Assembly (NCBI RefSeq): GCF_014646695.1
Contig: NZ_BMNT01000049.1
Location: 1-57,339 of the forward strand
From: Sphaerisporangium melleum
Lineage (GTDB): Bacteria; Actinomycetota; Actinomycetes; Streptosporangiales; Streptosporangiaceae
Direction: 5' to 3'
Length of the DNA: 57,339 nucleotides
Every line of letters starts with the position of its first letter. The stretch's first letter is position 1. The position numbers were made by a program, and so were the translations under genes. Positions 30,238 through 37,788 of this stretch are shown here, piece after piece. The notes under the pieces were generated by a model that saw only the letters and a list, made by a program, of their open reading frames with translations, was not told where the DNA came from and searched no databases.

Positions 30238-33200
30238 ATGCGGGATGAGGCGCTGGCTGCGGTCGCAGCGGCTGTGGATAGCGCTCGGGCCGAGGGGTCC
30301 CATGATGGACTGCTTTCGTGGCGGGTGAACCGGCAGGCCGCCCGGCTGGAGAAGTGGTTGCGGAAGCGGCCGGATGACGTGCCGGTGCGGGTGGCGCTCG
30401 CCTGGTTCCACTGGCTGCGGGCGGAGAGGCTGACAATCGCCCGGGGCATTGCGCTCTGGTACGCGATCCGGGCCGGGGAGCCGTTGTTCTTCGAGGACTT
30501 CGAGGCGCTCCCGGCCGGTCTCGCGACGGTGATCGCCGAGAAGCTACTGCCCGAGATAGATCGGCATACCGTCGAACTCATCGACAGCGAGAACGTGGCG
30601 CTGCTGACGAGATTCACCGCGATATGGAGCAGCATCGTCAAAGCCACGCCCGCTTCCCACCCCGAATACGCGGAGCGGTGCTTCGTGCTCACCGCCTATG
30701 CCAGCAGACTCGCCAGCCGCGACCCCGACCCGGCCCACTTGGAGACCGCGATCGCGAGCGCGCGGGCGGCGGCCGAAACGGGGGATGTAGAGGCACTGGT
30801 GGCATTGAACGCGCTCCTGCACCAGAGGTACATGCGGTTCGGTGATCCCGCCGACCTGGCGGAGGGCATCGCCCTGCTCCGCGGGAGTACCGACATCGAG
30901 CTCACGAGGCTGCCTCTCGGCGGTGCCCTCATGTTCATGTATATGCACACCGAGGATCCGGCCAACCTCCAGGAGGCGGTGGCCGTGCTCAGGGAGGCGG
31001 TCGCCGCGGACACCCCGAGTGTCTTGCAACTCGTCAACGCCCGGACGGCGCTCGCCGGCGTGCTCGGCCAACTCGCTGAAGCCACAGGGGACGACAGCGC
31101 GCTATCCGAGGCGATCGACCTGCTCGCCGCGTCCCTCGCGGAGCCGGATCTCACCGACGACCAGCGTTGGATGGCGACCGCCGAACTCGCACAAAGTCAT
31201 CACCGCCGCTCGGAACTCACTGACGATCCGGAGGACCTCAACACGGCGATGGGCCTCTTCTGGCAGCTCGCAGACAAGATCCCTTCCTTCGTGGGCCTCT
31301 CCGCGCTCATTTACCACAACTTCGCCGTGGCCGCCTACAAGCGCTACGCCGTCCTTTCCGACGAGGGCGATCTCATCGCGGCCCTGGCCTGGGCGGAGGC
31401 CGCGCTGGAGGAAACCCCGCCGAGCGCGCAGGCCTACGCACAGCATCTGCACCTCGCCGGGCTCTGCCGATATCAGCGATTCATGCGCTATTTGGACATA
31501 GACGACGGTGAAGCCGCCGTGCGTTCACTCCGTGACAGCGTCGAGCGCTCCGGCCCTGGACACCCGGTGACGGCACCACGCCTGGACGCGCTGATAGCGG
31601 CTTCGCGGGCGCTCATGTTGGTGACGGGCCGGCGCGAGGAACTCACCCCGGTGCTGCACGCCCTGCGCACGGCCACGGCCGGACTACGCGAGGATTCGCC
31701 GGACCGCCCCCTGCAACTCGCGAATCTCGGTCATGTGACCCACGACCTGGGCAAAACGCGTACGGAACGGGACGAAGGGGTGCGGTACTGCCGCGAGGCC
31801 GTCGCCATGACCAACCCGGACGATCGTCACGGCGCCTATGTGCGCAATCTCCTCGGCGAGGTCCTGAGCGACCGCTACCTGGCCGAGGGTGCCACGGAGG
31901 ACAAGGAGGAGGCGATTCGAACGCTGGAGGAGGTCGTCGCCTCCGAACCGGCCGTCCTGCTGCTGCGCATCGACGCGGCGGCGAAGCTCGGCATGCTTCT
32001 GGCCGCCGATGATCCGGGTCGCGCCGCCGACCTTCTGCGCGACGCCGTCGCGATGCTCGCACAGCGCGCTCCCCGGCAACTGCGGCAGGCCGACCAGTTC
32101 ACCGCCATAGCCCACCACGACGGCCTGGCAGCCGACGCCGCCGCGCTGGCGCTGGCCGCTGGACGGTCGCCGGAGGAGGCACTGGCCGTGCTGGAGTCCG
32201 GCCGCGGTGTGCTCTTGGGCCAGGTGCTCGACCTGCGAGAAGACCTCTCCGCACTGCGGGCGTACGAGCCAGGGCTGGCGGACCGGCTGACGCGCCTGCG
32301 CTCCTACCTCGAATCGACCACGTCGGGCTGGGACGTCGACGGCGACGCCCGCGATGTCCATGCCCGCCACCAGGCCGCACGGGAACTCGAAGCGGTGCTG
32401 GGGAAGGTCAGAGCACTCCCCGGTTTCGAGGGCTTCGCCCGGCCGCCCGATCCGCGCACGCTGCTGACCGCCGGCGGCCATGGCCCGGTGGTGGTACTGA
32501 CAACGAGCCGCCACCGCACCGATGCGCTGCTCGTCACCGCCGAGGACGTCACCTGTCTTCCGTTGCGTGAACTCACTCGTGACGCCGTCGAAAACCTCGC
32601 CGACCTGCATGAACAGGCCATATTCAAGATCACCGAAGGCCCCGGAAGCGAGGAACGCCAGGACGGGCAGCGCCGGCTCACCGATCTACTCGGCCGGCTG
32701 TGGGACGAGATCATGGAACCCGTCCTCACCGAACTCAGGGTGCCGGTGGCGTCTCGCCTGTGGCTCGTCCCGTGCGGCCCTTTCGCGCGCCTGCCGCTGC
32801 ACGCGGCGGGCCATCACACCGACCGGAACCGGAACGTGCTCGACCGGGTGATCCCCTCCTACAGTCCGACGTTGCGGACGCTTCTGCGGGCTCGCGAACG
32901 GGAGTCGGCCGACGCCGCGCCGGCGGATTCGAACGCGGCCGTCGTGGTGGCGATGCCCTCCACGCCAGGACACGTCACACTCGGTTCGGTCGGCACCGAG
33001 ATCACCGTGCTCCGCCGTCATCTGCCGGGTGCGCTCGTCCTCAATGCGGACGGCGCGGATCCGCCCGCCAAGGAGACCGTCCTGGCGGTGCTGCGTGACT
33101 GCTCTATCGCGCACTTCGCCTGCCATGCGGCGAGCGCCGCAGCGCACCCGTCCTTCAGCCATCTCGTCCTGCGGGACGATCCGTCCGACTGGCTGCGGGT

Positions 33201-33558
33201 GGCGGACCTCGCGGCCCTCGATCTCGGGCGGGCTCGTCTGGCATACCTGTCGGCGTGTGAGACGGCCTCACAGCCCTTCGGTAACGCCGATGAGGCGGTG
33301 CATCTCACCGGGGCGCTGCATCTCGCGGGATTCCCGCACGTCATCGGCACGCTCTGGCCGGTCGGCCCCGACACCGCCACGGTCACCGAGGGCTTCTACA
33401 CCCGAGTGAGCACCGACCGCGGCCCGGACCCGGCGCGCTCGGCGGAGGCGCTGCACGCGGCGGTCCGGGCGATGCGGGACGGAGACGACCTTCCGGGCGG
33501 CATCACCCGGGTACAGCGCCCCTTCGTTTGGGCGACATATGTCCATGTCGGTCCGTAG
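30238..33558 (+). CDS. TPR-CHAT caspase-like protease of a CATRA-type conflict system
   Basis: 1106 residues. Residues ~1-650 are tandem helical repeats of TPR type ('DPADLAEGIALLRGS', 'DPANLQEAVAVLREAVA', 'DDSALSEAIDLLAASL'). Residues ~735-1106 form a CHAT domain, with the catalytic His963 in 'HFACHA' and Cys1007 in 'YLSACETA', both intact. CHAT proteins are caspase-fold proteases acting as effectors in bacterial conflict systems; the TPR part is usually the sensor. It is first of three genes, followed after 9 bases by the CATRA small protein. AGGTCAGG precedes ATG 30238 closely. Its target is unknown. Confidence 0.88.
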   Translation: MRDEALAAVAAAVDSARAEGSHDGLLSWRVNRQAARLEKWLRKRPDDVPVRVALAWFHWLRAERLTIARGIALWYAIRAGEPLFFEDFEALPAGLATVIAEKLLPEIDRHTVELIDSENVALLTRFTAIWSSIVKATPASHPEYAERCFVLTAYASRLASRDPDPAHLETAIASARAAAETGDVEALVALNALLHQRYMRFGDPADLAEGIALLRGSTDIELTRLPLGGALMFMYMHTEDPANLQEAVAVLREAVAADTPSVLQLVNARTALAGVLGQLAEATGDDSALSEAIDLLAASLAEPDLTDDQRWMATAELAQSHHRRSELTDDPEDLNTAMGLFWQLADKIPSFVGLSALIYHNFAVAAYKRYAVLSDEGDLIAALAWAEAALEETPPSAQAYAQHLHLAGLCRYQRFMRYLDIDDGEAAVRSLRDSVERSGPGHPVTAPRLDALIAASRALMLVTGRREELTPVLHALRTATAGLREDSPDRPLQLANLGHVTHDLGKTRTERDEGVRYCREAVAMTNPDDRHGAYVRNLLGEVLSDRYLAEGATEDKEEAIRTLEEVVASEPAVLLLRIDAAAKLGMLLAADDPGRAADLLRDAVAMLAQRAPRQLRQADQFTAIAHHDGLAADAAALALAAGRSPEEALAVLESGRGVLLGQVLDLREDLSALRAYEPGLADRLTRLRSYLESTTSGWDVDGDARDVHARHQAARELEAVLGKVRALPGFEGFARPPDPRTLLTAGGHGPVVVLTTSRHRTDALLVTAEDVTCLPLRELTRDAVENLADLHEQAIFKITEGPGSEERQDGQRRLTDLLGRLWDEIMEPVLTELRVPVASRLWLVPCGPFARLPLHAAGHHTDRNRNVLDRVIPSYSPTLRTLLRARERESADAAPADSNAAVVVAMPSTPGHVTLGSVGTEITVLRRHLPGALVLNADGADPPAKETVLAVLRDCSIAHFACHAASAAAHPSFSHLVLRDDPSDWLRVADLAALDLGRARLAYLSACETASQPFGNADEAVHLTGALHLAGFPHVIGTLWPVGPDTATVTEGFYTRVSTDRGPDPARSAEALHAAVRAMRDGDDLPGGITRVQRPFVWATYVHVGP

Positions 33559-33567
33559 ACTCCAGGT

Positions 33568-33870
33568 GTGTCGCACGATCTCCGCGAGGACCTGCGGGCG
33601 GTGCTGCGTGAACTGTCCACCGCTGAACTGCCACCCGATCGCGCCAACCAGGTCGGTCCCGCGCTCCGTGCCGCGGGCGACGCTCTTGACCGGGACGATG
33701 CCGTCGGCCTGTTCGAGGCCATCGAGGACCTGAAGATCATCATTGGGCTGCGGGTGCGGCGCATCGGATCGAAGGAACCGTCCGACGAGCCGCAACCCGA
33801 CTACCAGGAGGACCTGACCGATCTCACCATGCGGCTGGGCCTCGCCGAGGACGCCTCCGGCGGCAACTGA
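33568..33870 (+). CDS. Small CATRA-system-associated protein
   Basis: 100 residues from GTG 33568. All-helical acidic protein: 'LREDLRAVLRELSTAELPPDRANQVGPALRAAGDALDRDD', then 'IGLRVRRI'. From memory this matches the short protein found between CHAT and CATRA genes in actinomycete CATRA loci. The stop overlaps the next start (TGATG at 33868), so it is translationally coupled to the CATRA-TIR gene. A weak ribosome-binding site suggests it relies on coupling from the CHAT gene. It is probably an adaptor or regulator. Confidence 0.75.
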   Translation: MSHDLREDLRAVLRELSTAELPPDRANQVGPALRAAGDALDRDDAVGLFEAIEDLKIIIGLRVRRIGSKEPSDEPQPDYQEDLTDLTMRLGLAEDASGGN

Positions 33871-35471
33871 TGGAGGGCTGGGACTTCGTCGTCCATCTGT
33901 TCGGCCTGCCCGGGGACGAACGCGATCTGCTCCGGATCCTCAACCTGTGGGACGCGTGCGCCCATCAACTCGGCATGACCGGCCCGATCACCGGCGTCGC
34001 GCTTCCCGCCGACCCCCCGCCCGGCAACCCCGGCCCAGCGGCCGACACGACGCTCGCCGCCCGGCAGGACCCGACCGGCTCGCGCCAGTGCGTCCTGCGG
34101 GTCATCGGCGGGTTCCCCAACCTGTCGCTCGCGTTCTCGGGAACGGAACCGCGGGCGTGGGAGGAGGCGACGCGGCTGTGGCAGGAGGTGTCCGCACGGG
34201 ACGCCGGCGGTCTTCTCGGCTCCGTCCGCATCCACCTCGCGCGGCTCACCGGTCTCGGCGCCGCCCCGTCCGCCGAGACCGCCCGGGACCTCGCGGCGCT
34301 GTGCGGCCTTCCCGGCGCCGGCCGGCTGGGCCAGGGGACACGCACCGCCGACGGATTCCACCTGTGGGAACCGGCCGGCCGCCGGGGCGACGCCCACCGC
34401 GGCTTCCTCGTGGCCGCGAGAGCCGACCGCGACAGCGAGGTCAGTGCCTGGCTGTGGTCGGATGGCGATCCGCAGCCCCCGCCCTTCGCCCGCTACCTGC
34501 TGAACGCCGCGAAGATCCGCCAGCAGTTGCGGCTGTGGGAGTCGTCTCACCGCCCCCGCACCCGCGTCGAGCGCCTGACCGAGGATCTCGTCGGCGAGCC
34601 GCCGAGCGGCCCTAGGCTGGAACGTCTGCGGCGGGGCCGGGCGGATCTCATCGCCACCGCCGACGACCTCGCCGTGATGCGCACGGCGGTGCGCCGGTCG
34701 GCCGACAACATCATCGCCGCTCTGCCACGCGAAGCCTCGACCGGGCCGATCCAGGCCGATCTGAGACTCGCCGAGTGGTTCGTGCGGCATCTCGACGCCG
34801 ACCTCGAGGCCATCAACTCCGGACGGGAACGGACCGAGCGCGTCATCGAGGAGCTCACCGGGACCACCCGCCGGCCTCCGGCCGAGCCGGGCGGCACTCG
34901 GGCGCACGATGACCCCGCGGCCGGAAGACAGCGCAACGTGTTCGTCGTGCACGGCAGGGACCGGCGCCTGCGTGATGCGTTCTTCGACTTCCTGCGCGCC
35001 CTCGACCTGCGCCCGCTGGAGTGGACCCAGCTGGTACGGCTCAGCGGCGGCGCGTCCCCTTTTCTCGGGGATGTCGTGGTGCGGGCGCCCGACCATACGC
35101 AGGCGGCGCTCGTCCTGCTCTCGCCCGACGACGTGGTGAGCCTGCACCCGGAGCTCCACAAGGCGAACGAGGACCCCTTCGAGGTACGGCCGACCTGCCA
35201 GCCCCGGCCGAACGTGCTGATCGAACTGGGCATCGCCCTCGGCTCCTACCCCGACCGTACGGTGATCGTGCATGTCGGGCGGCACAAGCCGATCGCCGAC
35301 CTCAACGGCCGCACCTACCTGCGGTTCGATGGATCGGCGACGGCGCTAGGCAAGATCGCGGAGGCGTTGAAGGCCGCAGGGTGCGCGGTGGACGACACCG
35401 GGATGGACTGGCGGAACCCGGCCCGCTTCTCTTCGATCAGCGCCTATGACCGGGAGCCGCCGGATTCCTGA
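33870..35471 (+). CDS. CATRA-TIR fusion protein (predicted NADase-like effector)
   Basis: 533 residues. N-terminal CATRA domain (~1-160: 'WDFVVHLFGLPGDE', 'LWDACAHQLGMTGPITGVALPADP'), a helical middle (~230-340), then a TIR domain of the CAP12/Pycsar-effector type from residue 356 ('NVFVVHGRDRRLRDAFFDFLRAL', 'ALVLLSPDDV', 'RPNVLIELGIALG') with the expected catalytic Glu452. TIR domains of this class cleave NAD+ or make cyclic ADP-ribose-like signals. The CATRA half likely docks with the TPR-CHAT system. It ends just before a bidirectional terminator. Confidence 0.82.
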   Translation: MEGWDFVVHLFGLPGDERDLLRILNLWDACAHQLGMTGPITGVALPADPPPGNPGPAADTTLAARQDPTGSRQCVLRVIGGFPNLSLAFSGTEPRAWEEATRLWQEVSARDAGGLLGSVRIHLARLTGLGAAPSAETARDLAALCGLPGAGRLGQGTRTADGFHLWEPAGRRGDAHRGFLVAARADRDSEVSAWLWSDGDPQPPPFARYLLNAAKIRQQLRLWESSHRPRTRVERLTEDLVGEPPSGPRLERLRRGRADLIATADDLAVMRTAVRRSADNIIAALPREASTGPIQADLRLAEWFVRHLDADLEAINSGRERTERVIEELTGTTRRPPAEPGGTRAHDDPAAGRQRNVFVVHGRDRRLRDAFFDFLRALDLRPLEWTQLVRLSGGASPFLGDVVVRAPDHTQAALVLLSPDDVVSLHPELHKANEDPFEVRPTCQPRPNVLIELGIALGSYPDRTVIVHVGRHKPIADLNGRTYLRFDGSATALGKIAEALKAAGCAVDDTGMDWRNPARFSSISAYDREPPDS

Positions 35472-35477
35472 CGGACG

Positions 35478-35515
35478 GGAGCCGTCCCACCGCCTTGGCG
35501 GGTGGGGACGGCTCC
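35478..35515. terminator. Bidirectional terminator between convergent operons
   Basis: GGAGCCGTCCC / GGGACGGCTCC long stem (35478-35488 and 35505-35515) enclosing further paired CACC...GGTG and a short loop. It occupies nearly the whole 47-base gap between the stops of the CATRA-TIR and AAA genes. Confidence 0.8.
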
Positions 35516-35518
35516 AGG

Positions 35519-36622
35519 TCAACCGTCCTGCGGGTCCCTGGCGAGGCGTTCCCGGATCACCCCGTTGAGGGAGTCCCGTTCGGCCTCGGAGACCTCTTCA
35601 TCGCCGGGTGCGGCGGCGGGCCGTGCGGCGATGACGTTCGCCAGGGACCGGGCCAGATCGGCGTGGTCGATCTGACCGCGGCCCTCCCTGGCCACGGTCA
35701 CGGCGGCATTGATGACCGCGCGTTTGACGTCCCGGCCGACGATGCCCTCGGTCTCGGCCAGCCGGTCCACGGAGACGTCCGCGGCGAGCGGTAGCCCGGG
35801 CGGGAGATGGGCCGCCCAGATCGCCCGCCGGGCGGCGTGGTCCGGTTCGGGAATGCGCACGTGGTGCAGGCGGCTGCTGATCGCCGGGTCGTAGCTGGTC
35901 ACGAGGTTGGTGGCGAAGATGGCGATTCCCTCGAAGACGTCCAGATGCTGGATCAGCTCCGCACGAAGCGTGTTGACCGCGTGCTCGGATCCCTGGCTGA
36001 CGCTCTCGAAACGGCGCGACAGCAGTGACTCGGCCTCGTCGATGAACAGCACCGCGCCGGCGCGACGGGCCGCCTCGAACAGGGCGGCCAGGTACTTGCC
36101 GCCCTCTCCGTGGTACTTGCTCTCCAGCTGGGACGTCCGCGCGAGCAGGATCGGACGTCCGAGCAGGTGGGCGAGCGCGTGCGCCGTCATCGTCTTGCCC
36201 GTGCCCGGCCCGCCGTGCAGGCTGATCGCCGAACGTGGATGCGGCTCGATCGTGCGCAGCCCCCAGGTGTCGAACACCAGGCCGCGCAGCCGGACGGTAT
36301 CGACGGCAACGTGCAGTTCCTCGATCGTCGCGGCCGGCAGGACCAGCTGGGACATCTGGTACTGCGGCTTGACGGGAACGAAGAACGACATCCGGCCTTC
36401 GAGATCGAGCTCTCCGCCGCTCGCCGGGGCCGCCGCCCGCTGCTCTGCGGGCCCGGTGGGACCGTCGCGGCGCACCGCCAGGTCGAGGTTGTGCATTCCG
36501 GTCTCGTCGAACAGCTCCCGGGCGGCGTCGCCCAGCCGGACCCGGAACCGTTCGGCCGCCGGCCCGCCAGGGAGGCCGTCGACCCACAGGCGGTACCTAC
36601 CCGCCGATGGTGATCTTGTCAC
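35519..36622 (-). CDS. AAA+ ATPase
   Basis: 367 residues from GTG 36622. A ~90-residue N-terminal domain of unknown type ('RYRLWVDGLPGG', 'DLAVRRDG') precedes one AAA module: Walker A 'GGPGTGKT' (Lys143), Walker B 'LFIDEAES' (Asp195, Glu196), sensor 1 'FATN', and arginine finger region 'ISSRLHHVRIPEPD'. It resembles ClpX/FtsH/spastin-like remodelling ATPases. The first 26 bases overlap the end of the small membrane protein gene, so the operon of three small proteins and this ATPase is coupled. It probably remodels or releases those partners. Confidence 0.85.
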   Translation of the reverse strand: MTRSPSAGRYRLWVDGLPGGPAAERFRVRLGDAARELFDETGMHNLDLAVRRDGPTGPAEQRAAAPASGGELDLEGRMSFFVPVKPQYQMSQLVLPAATIEELHVAVDTVRLRGLVFDTWGLRTIEPHPRSAISLHGGPGTGKTMTAHALAHLLGRPILLARTSQLESKYHGEGGKYLAALFEAARRAGAVLFIDEAESLLSRRFESVSQGSEHAVNTLRAELIQHLDVFEGIAIFATNLVTSYDPAISSRLHHVRIPEPDHAARRAIWAAHLPPGLPLAADVSVDRLAETEGIVGRDVKRAVINAAVTVAREGRGQIDHADLARSLANVIAARPAAAPGDEEVSEAERDSLNGVIRERLARDPQDG

Positions 36623-36980
36623 TGGTGCCGAACCTCCGCTTCAGGTCGTCGTCGAGCCGGCCTTCCCAGCTCTTCGAGTGCTTGAGGGTGCCGTCGCGGG
36701 CGTCGCGGATCTCGCCCCTGAGGGAGGTCTTCGCATAGTCGCCGCTAGCGATCTTGGTTTTGATCAGCTCACCGATGTCGCCGTCGGTCAGCCTCGGCTG
36801 GAACCAGGCCAGGATGTCCCGCCAGGCGATCACCGCGAGTACGGCCGCGACCGCGGCTCCGGCGACGAGTCCTCCGACGATCAGGCTGCCGACCGAAGGG
36901 GCTTTGCGCTTCGGCCGGGCGGGGGGCGTGAGAAAGAAGACGATCAGAGCGAGAACGACCGCGCCGATGAGGATTTCCAT
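36597..36980 (-). CDS. Small membrane protein A (paralogue set upstream of AAA ATPase)
   Basis: 127 residues. Two hydrophobic segments (about 3-18 and 31-52) are followed by a cytosolic tail 'ASGDYAKTSLRGEIRD...RLDDDLKRRFGTSDKITI'. The tail resembles those of the two neighbouring small proteins, especially the final D-[DE]-x-L-[KR]...[DE]-x-[IL]-x-[IL] pattern. Third of four genes: 11 bases after protein B, overlapping the ATPase start. No family recognised. Confidence 0.7.
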   Translation of the reverse strand: MEILIGAVVLALIVFFLTPPARPKRKAPSVGSLIVGGLVAGAAVAAVLAVIAWRDILAWFQPRLTDGDIGELIKTKIASGDYAKTSLRGEIRDARDGTLKHSKSWEGRLDDDLKRRFGTSDKITIGG

Positions 36981-36991
36981 GGATGTTCTCT

Positions 36992-37291
36992 CTATTCGTA
37001 GATGGCGAGCTCGTCGCGGTTGTGCAGCTCGCGCAGCCGCTCGTCCAGGCGCTTGGCACTGATCTTGCGGGCTTTCCGCACTTCGTTGCCGGCGGCGTCG
37101 AACAGGCCCTGGTAGACGGTGTACTCACCGTTGTCCAGCTGCTGGCGAACGGTGAAGGCCAACGTCGCATCGTCGAGCTCCTGCTCGAACTTCAGAAACC
37201 AGTCGAGGATCTCCGCCATGACCAGCACGACGAACGTCACGAAGGCCTCGTAAGCGATTACCGCGAGACCGAGCAAGATGAGCTCCAGCAT
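36992..37291 (-). CDS. Small membrane protein B (paralogue set upstream of AAA ATPase)
   Basis: 99 residues. One or two N-terminal membrane helices ('LELILLGLAVIAYEAFVTFVVLVMAEIL') then a charged tail with 'DNGEYTVYQGLFDAAGNEVRKARK...RLDERLRELHNRDELAIYE'. The tail lines up with protein A (GDY/GEY and RLD-[DE]-x-L) and protein C. It lies 18 bases after C and 11 before A. No known family. Confidence 0.7.
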   Translation of the reverse strand: MLELILLGLAVIAYEAFVTFVVLVMAEILDWFLKFEQELDDATLAFTVRQQLDNGEYTVYQGLFDAAGNEVRKARKISAKRLDERLRELHNRDELAIYE

Positions 37292-37309
37292 CGGGGATTC
37301 CTTTCCGGT

Positions 37310-37678
37310 TCAGTCGAAGAGGATCATTTCTTTGCCGGCGAACATCCGGCGTAGTTCGTCGTCACAGTCGTCGGCGCGAACGACCCGGCCCAAGGGCCGG
37401 CCGGTCGCGGGGTCCACCACGGGTTCGTTGGTGTCGTCCAGGAAGACGATGCGGAACGTCCAGCCACCCGAACGGGGACGGCGCACCAGCGCGGCCCGCG
37501 CCGCCTGTGCCCGCTTCGCGTTCTCCCTGAGGTAGGCCGCGACCTCCTCGAACGTGAGGATGTCCTTGCGCGTCAGATGCCGGACGGCCGCCTGGTAGAG
37601 GGAGACCAGCTGGGCGCTCAGCCATTTCCAGAGCGCCAGAAGGTAACCAGGGTGCGGTTTCTCGGATGAATCGGTCAT
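37310..37678 (-). CDS. Small protein C (paralogue set upstream of AAA ATPase)
   Basis: 122 residues from ATG 37678. The N-terminus has a moderately hydrophobic 'GYLLALWKWLSAQLVSLYQAAV' that could associate with membrane. A helical part follows ('TFEEVAAYLRENAKRAQAARAAL'), then 'SGGWTFRIVFLDDTNEPV...DDELRRMFAGKEMILFD', which matches the tail of A and B. First gene of the four-gene operon and divergent from the SARP-macro regulator across a 110-base gap. No known family. Confidence 0.65.
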   Translation of the reverse strand: MTDSSEKPHPGYLLALWKWLSAQLVSLYQAAVRHLTRKDILTFEEVAAYLRENAKRAQAARAALVRRPRSGGWTFRIVFLDDTNEPVVDPATGRPLGRVVRADDCDDELRRMFAGKEMILFD

Positions 37679-37788
37679 GCACCCCAGAACAACAGGGATA
37701 GCGCTGAAGATGAGAGCATGGAAATGATTCAGATTTGATATGGAAGCTCGCTTGTTAACCGCGTCGCGGCGTCCCTTCAATAGGCTGC
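37679..37788. promoter_or_regulatory. Divergent promoter region between ATPase operon and SARP-macro gene
   Basis: 110 bases, unusually AT-rich around 37718-37748. The hexamer ATGGAA occurs at 37718 and 37740, exactly 22 bases (two helical turns) apart in the same orientation, as SARP-type wHTH proteins prefer. CAATAG (about 37770) is a weak -10 candidate for the plus-strand gene. The site is a guess from geometry. Confidence 0.35.
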
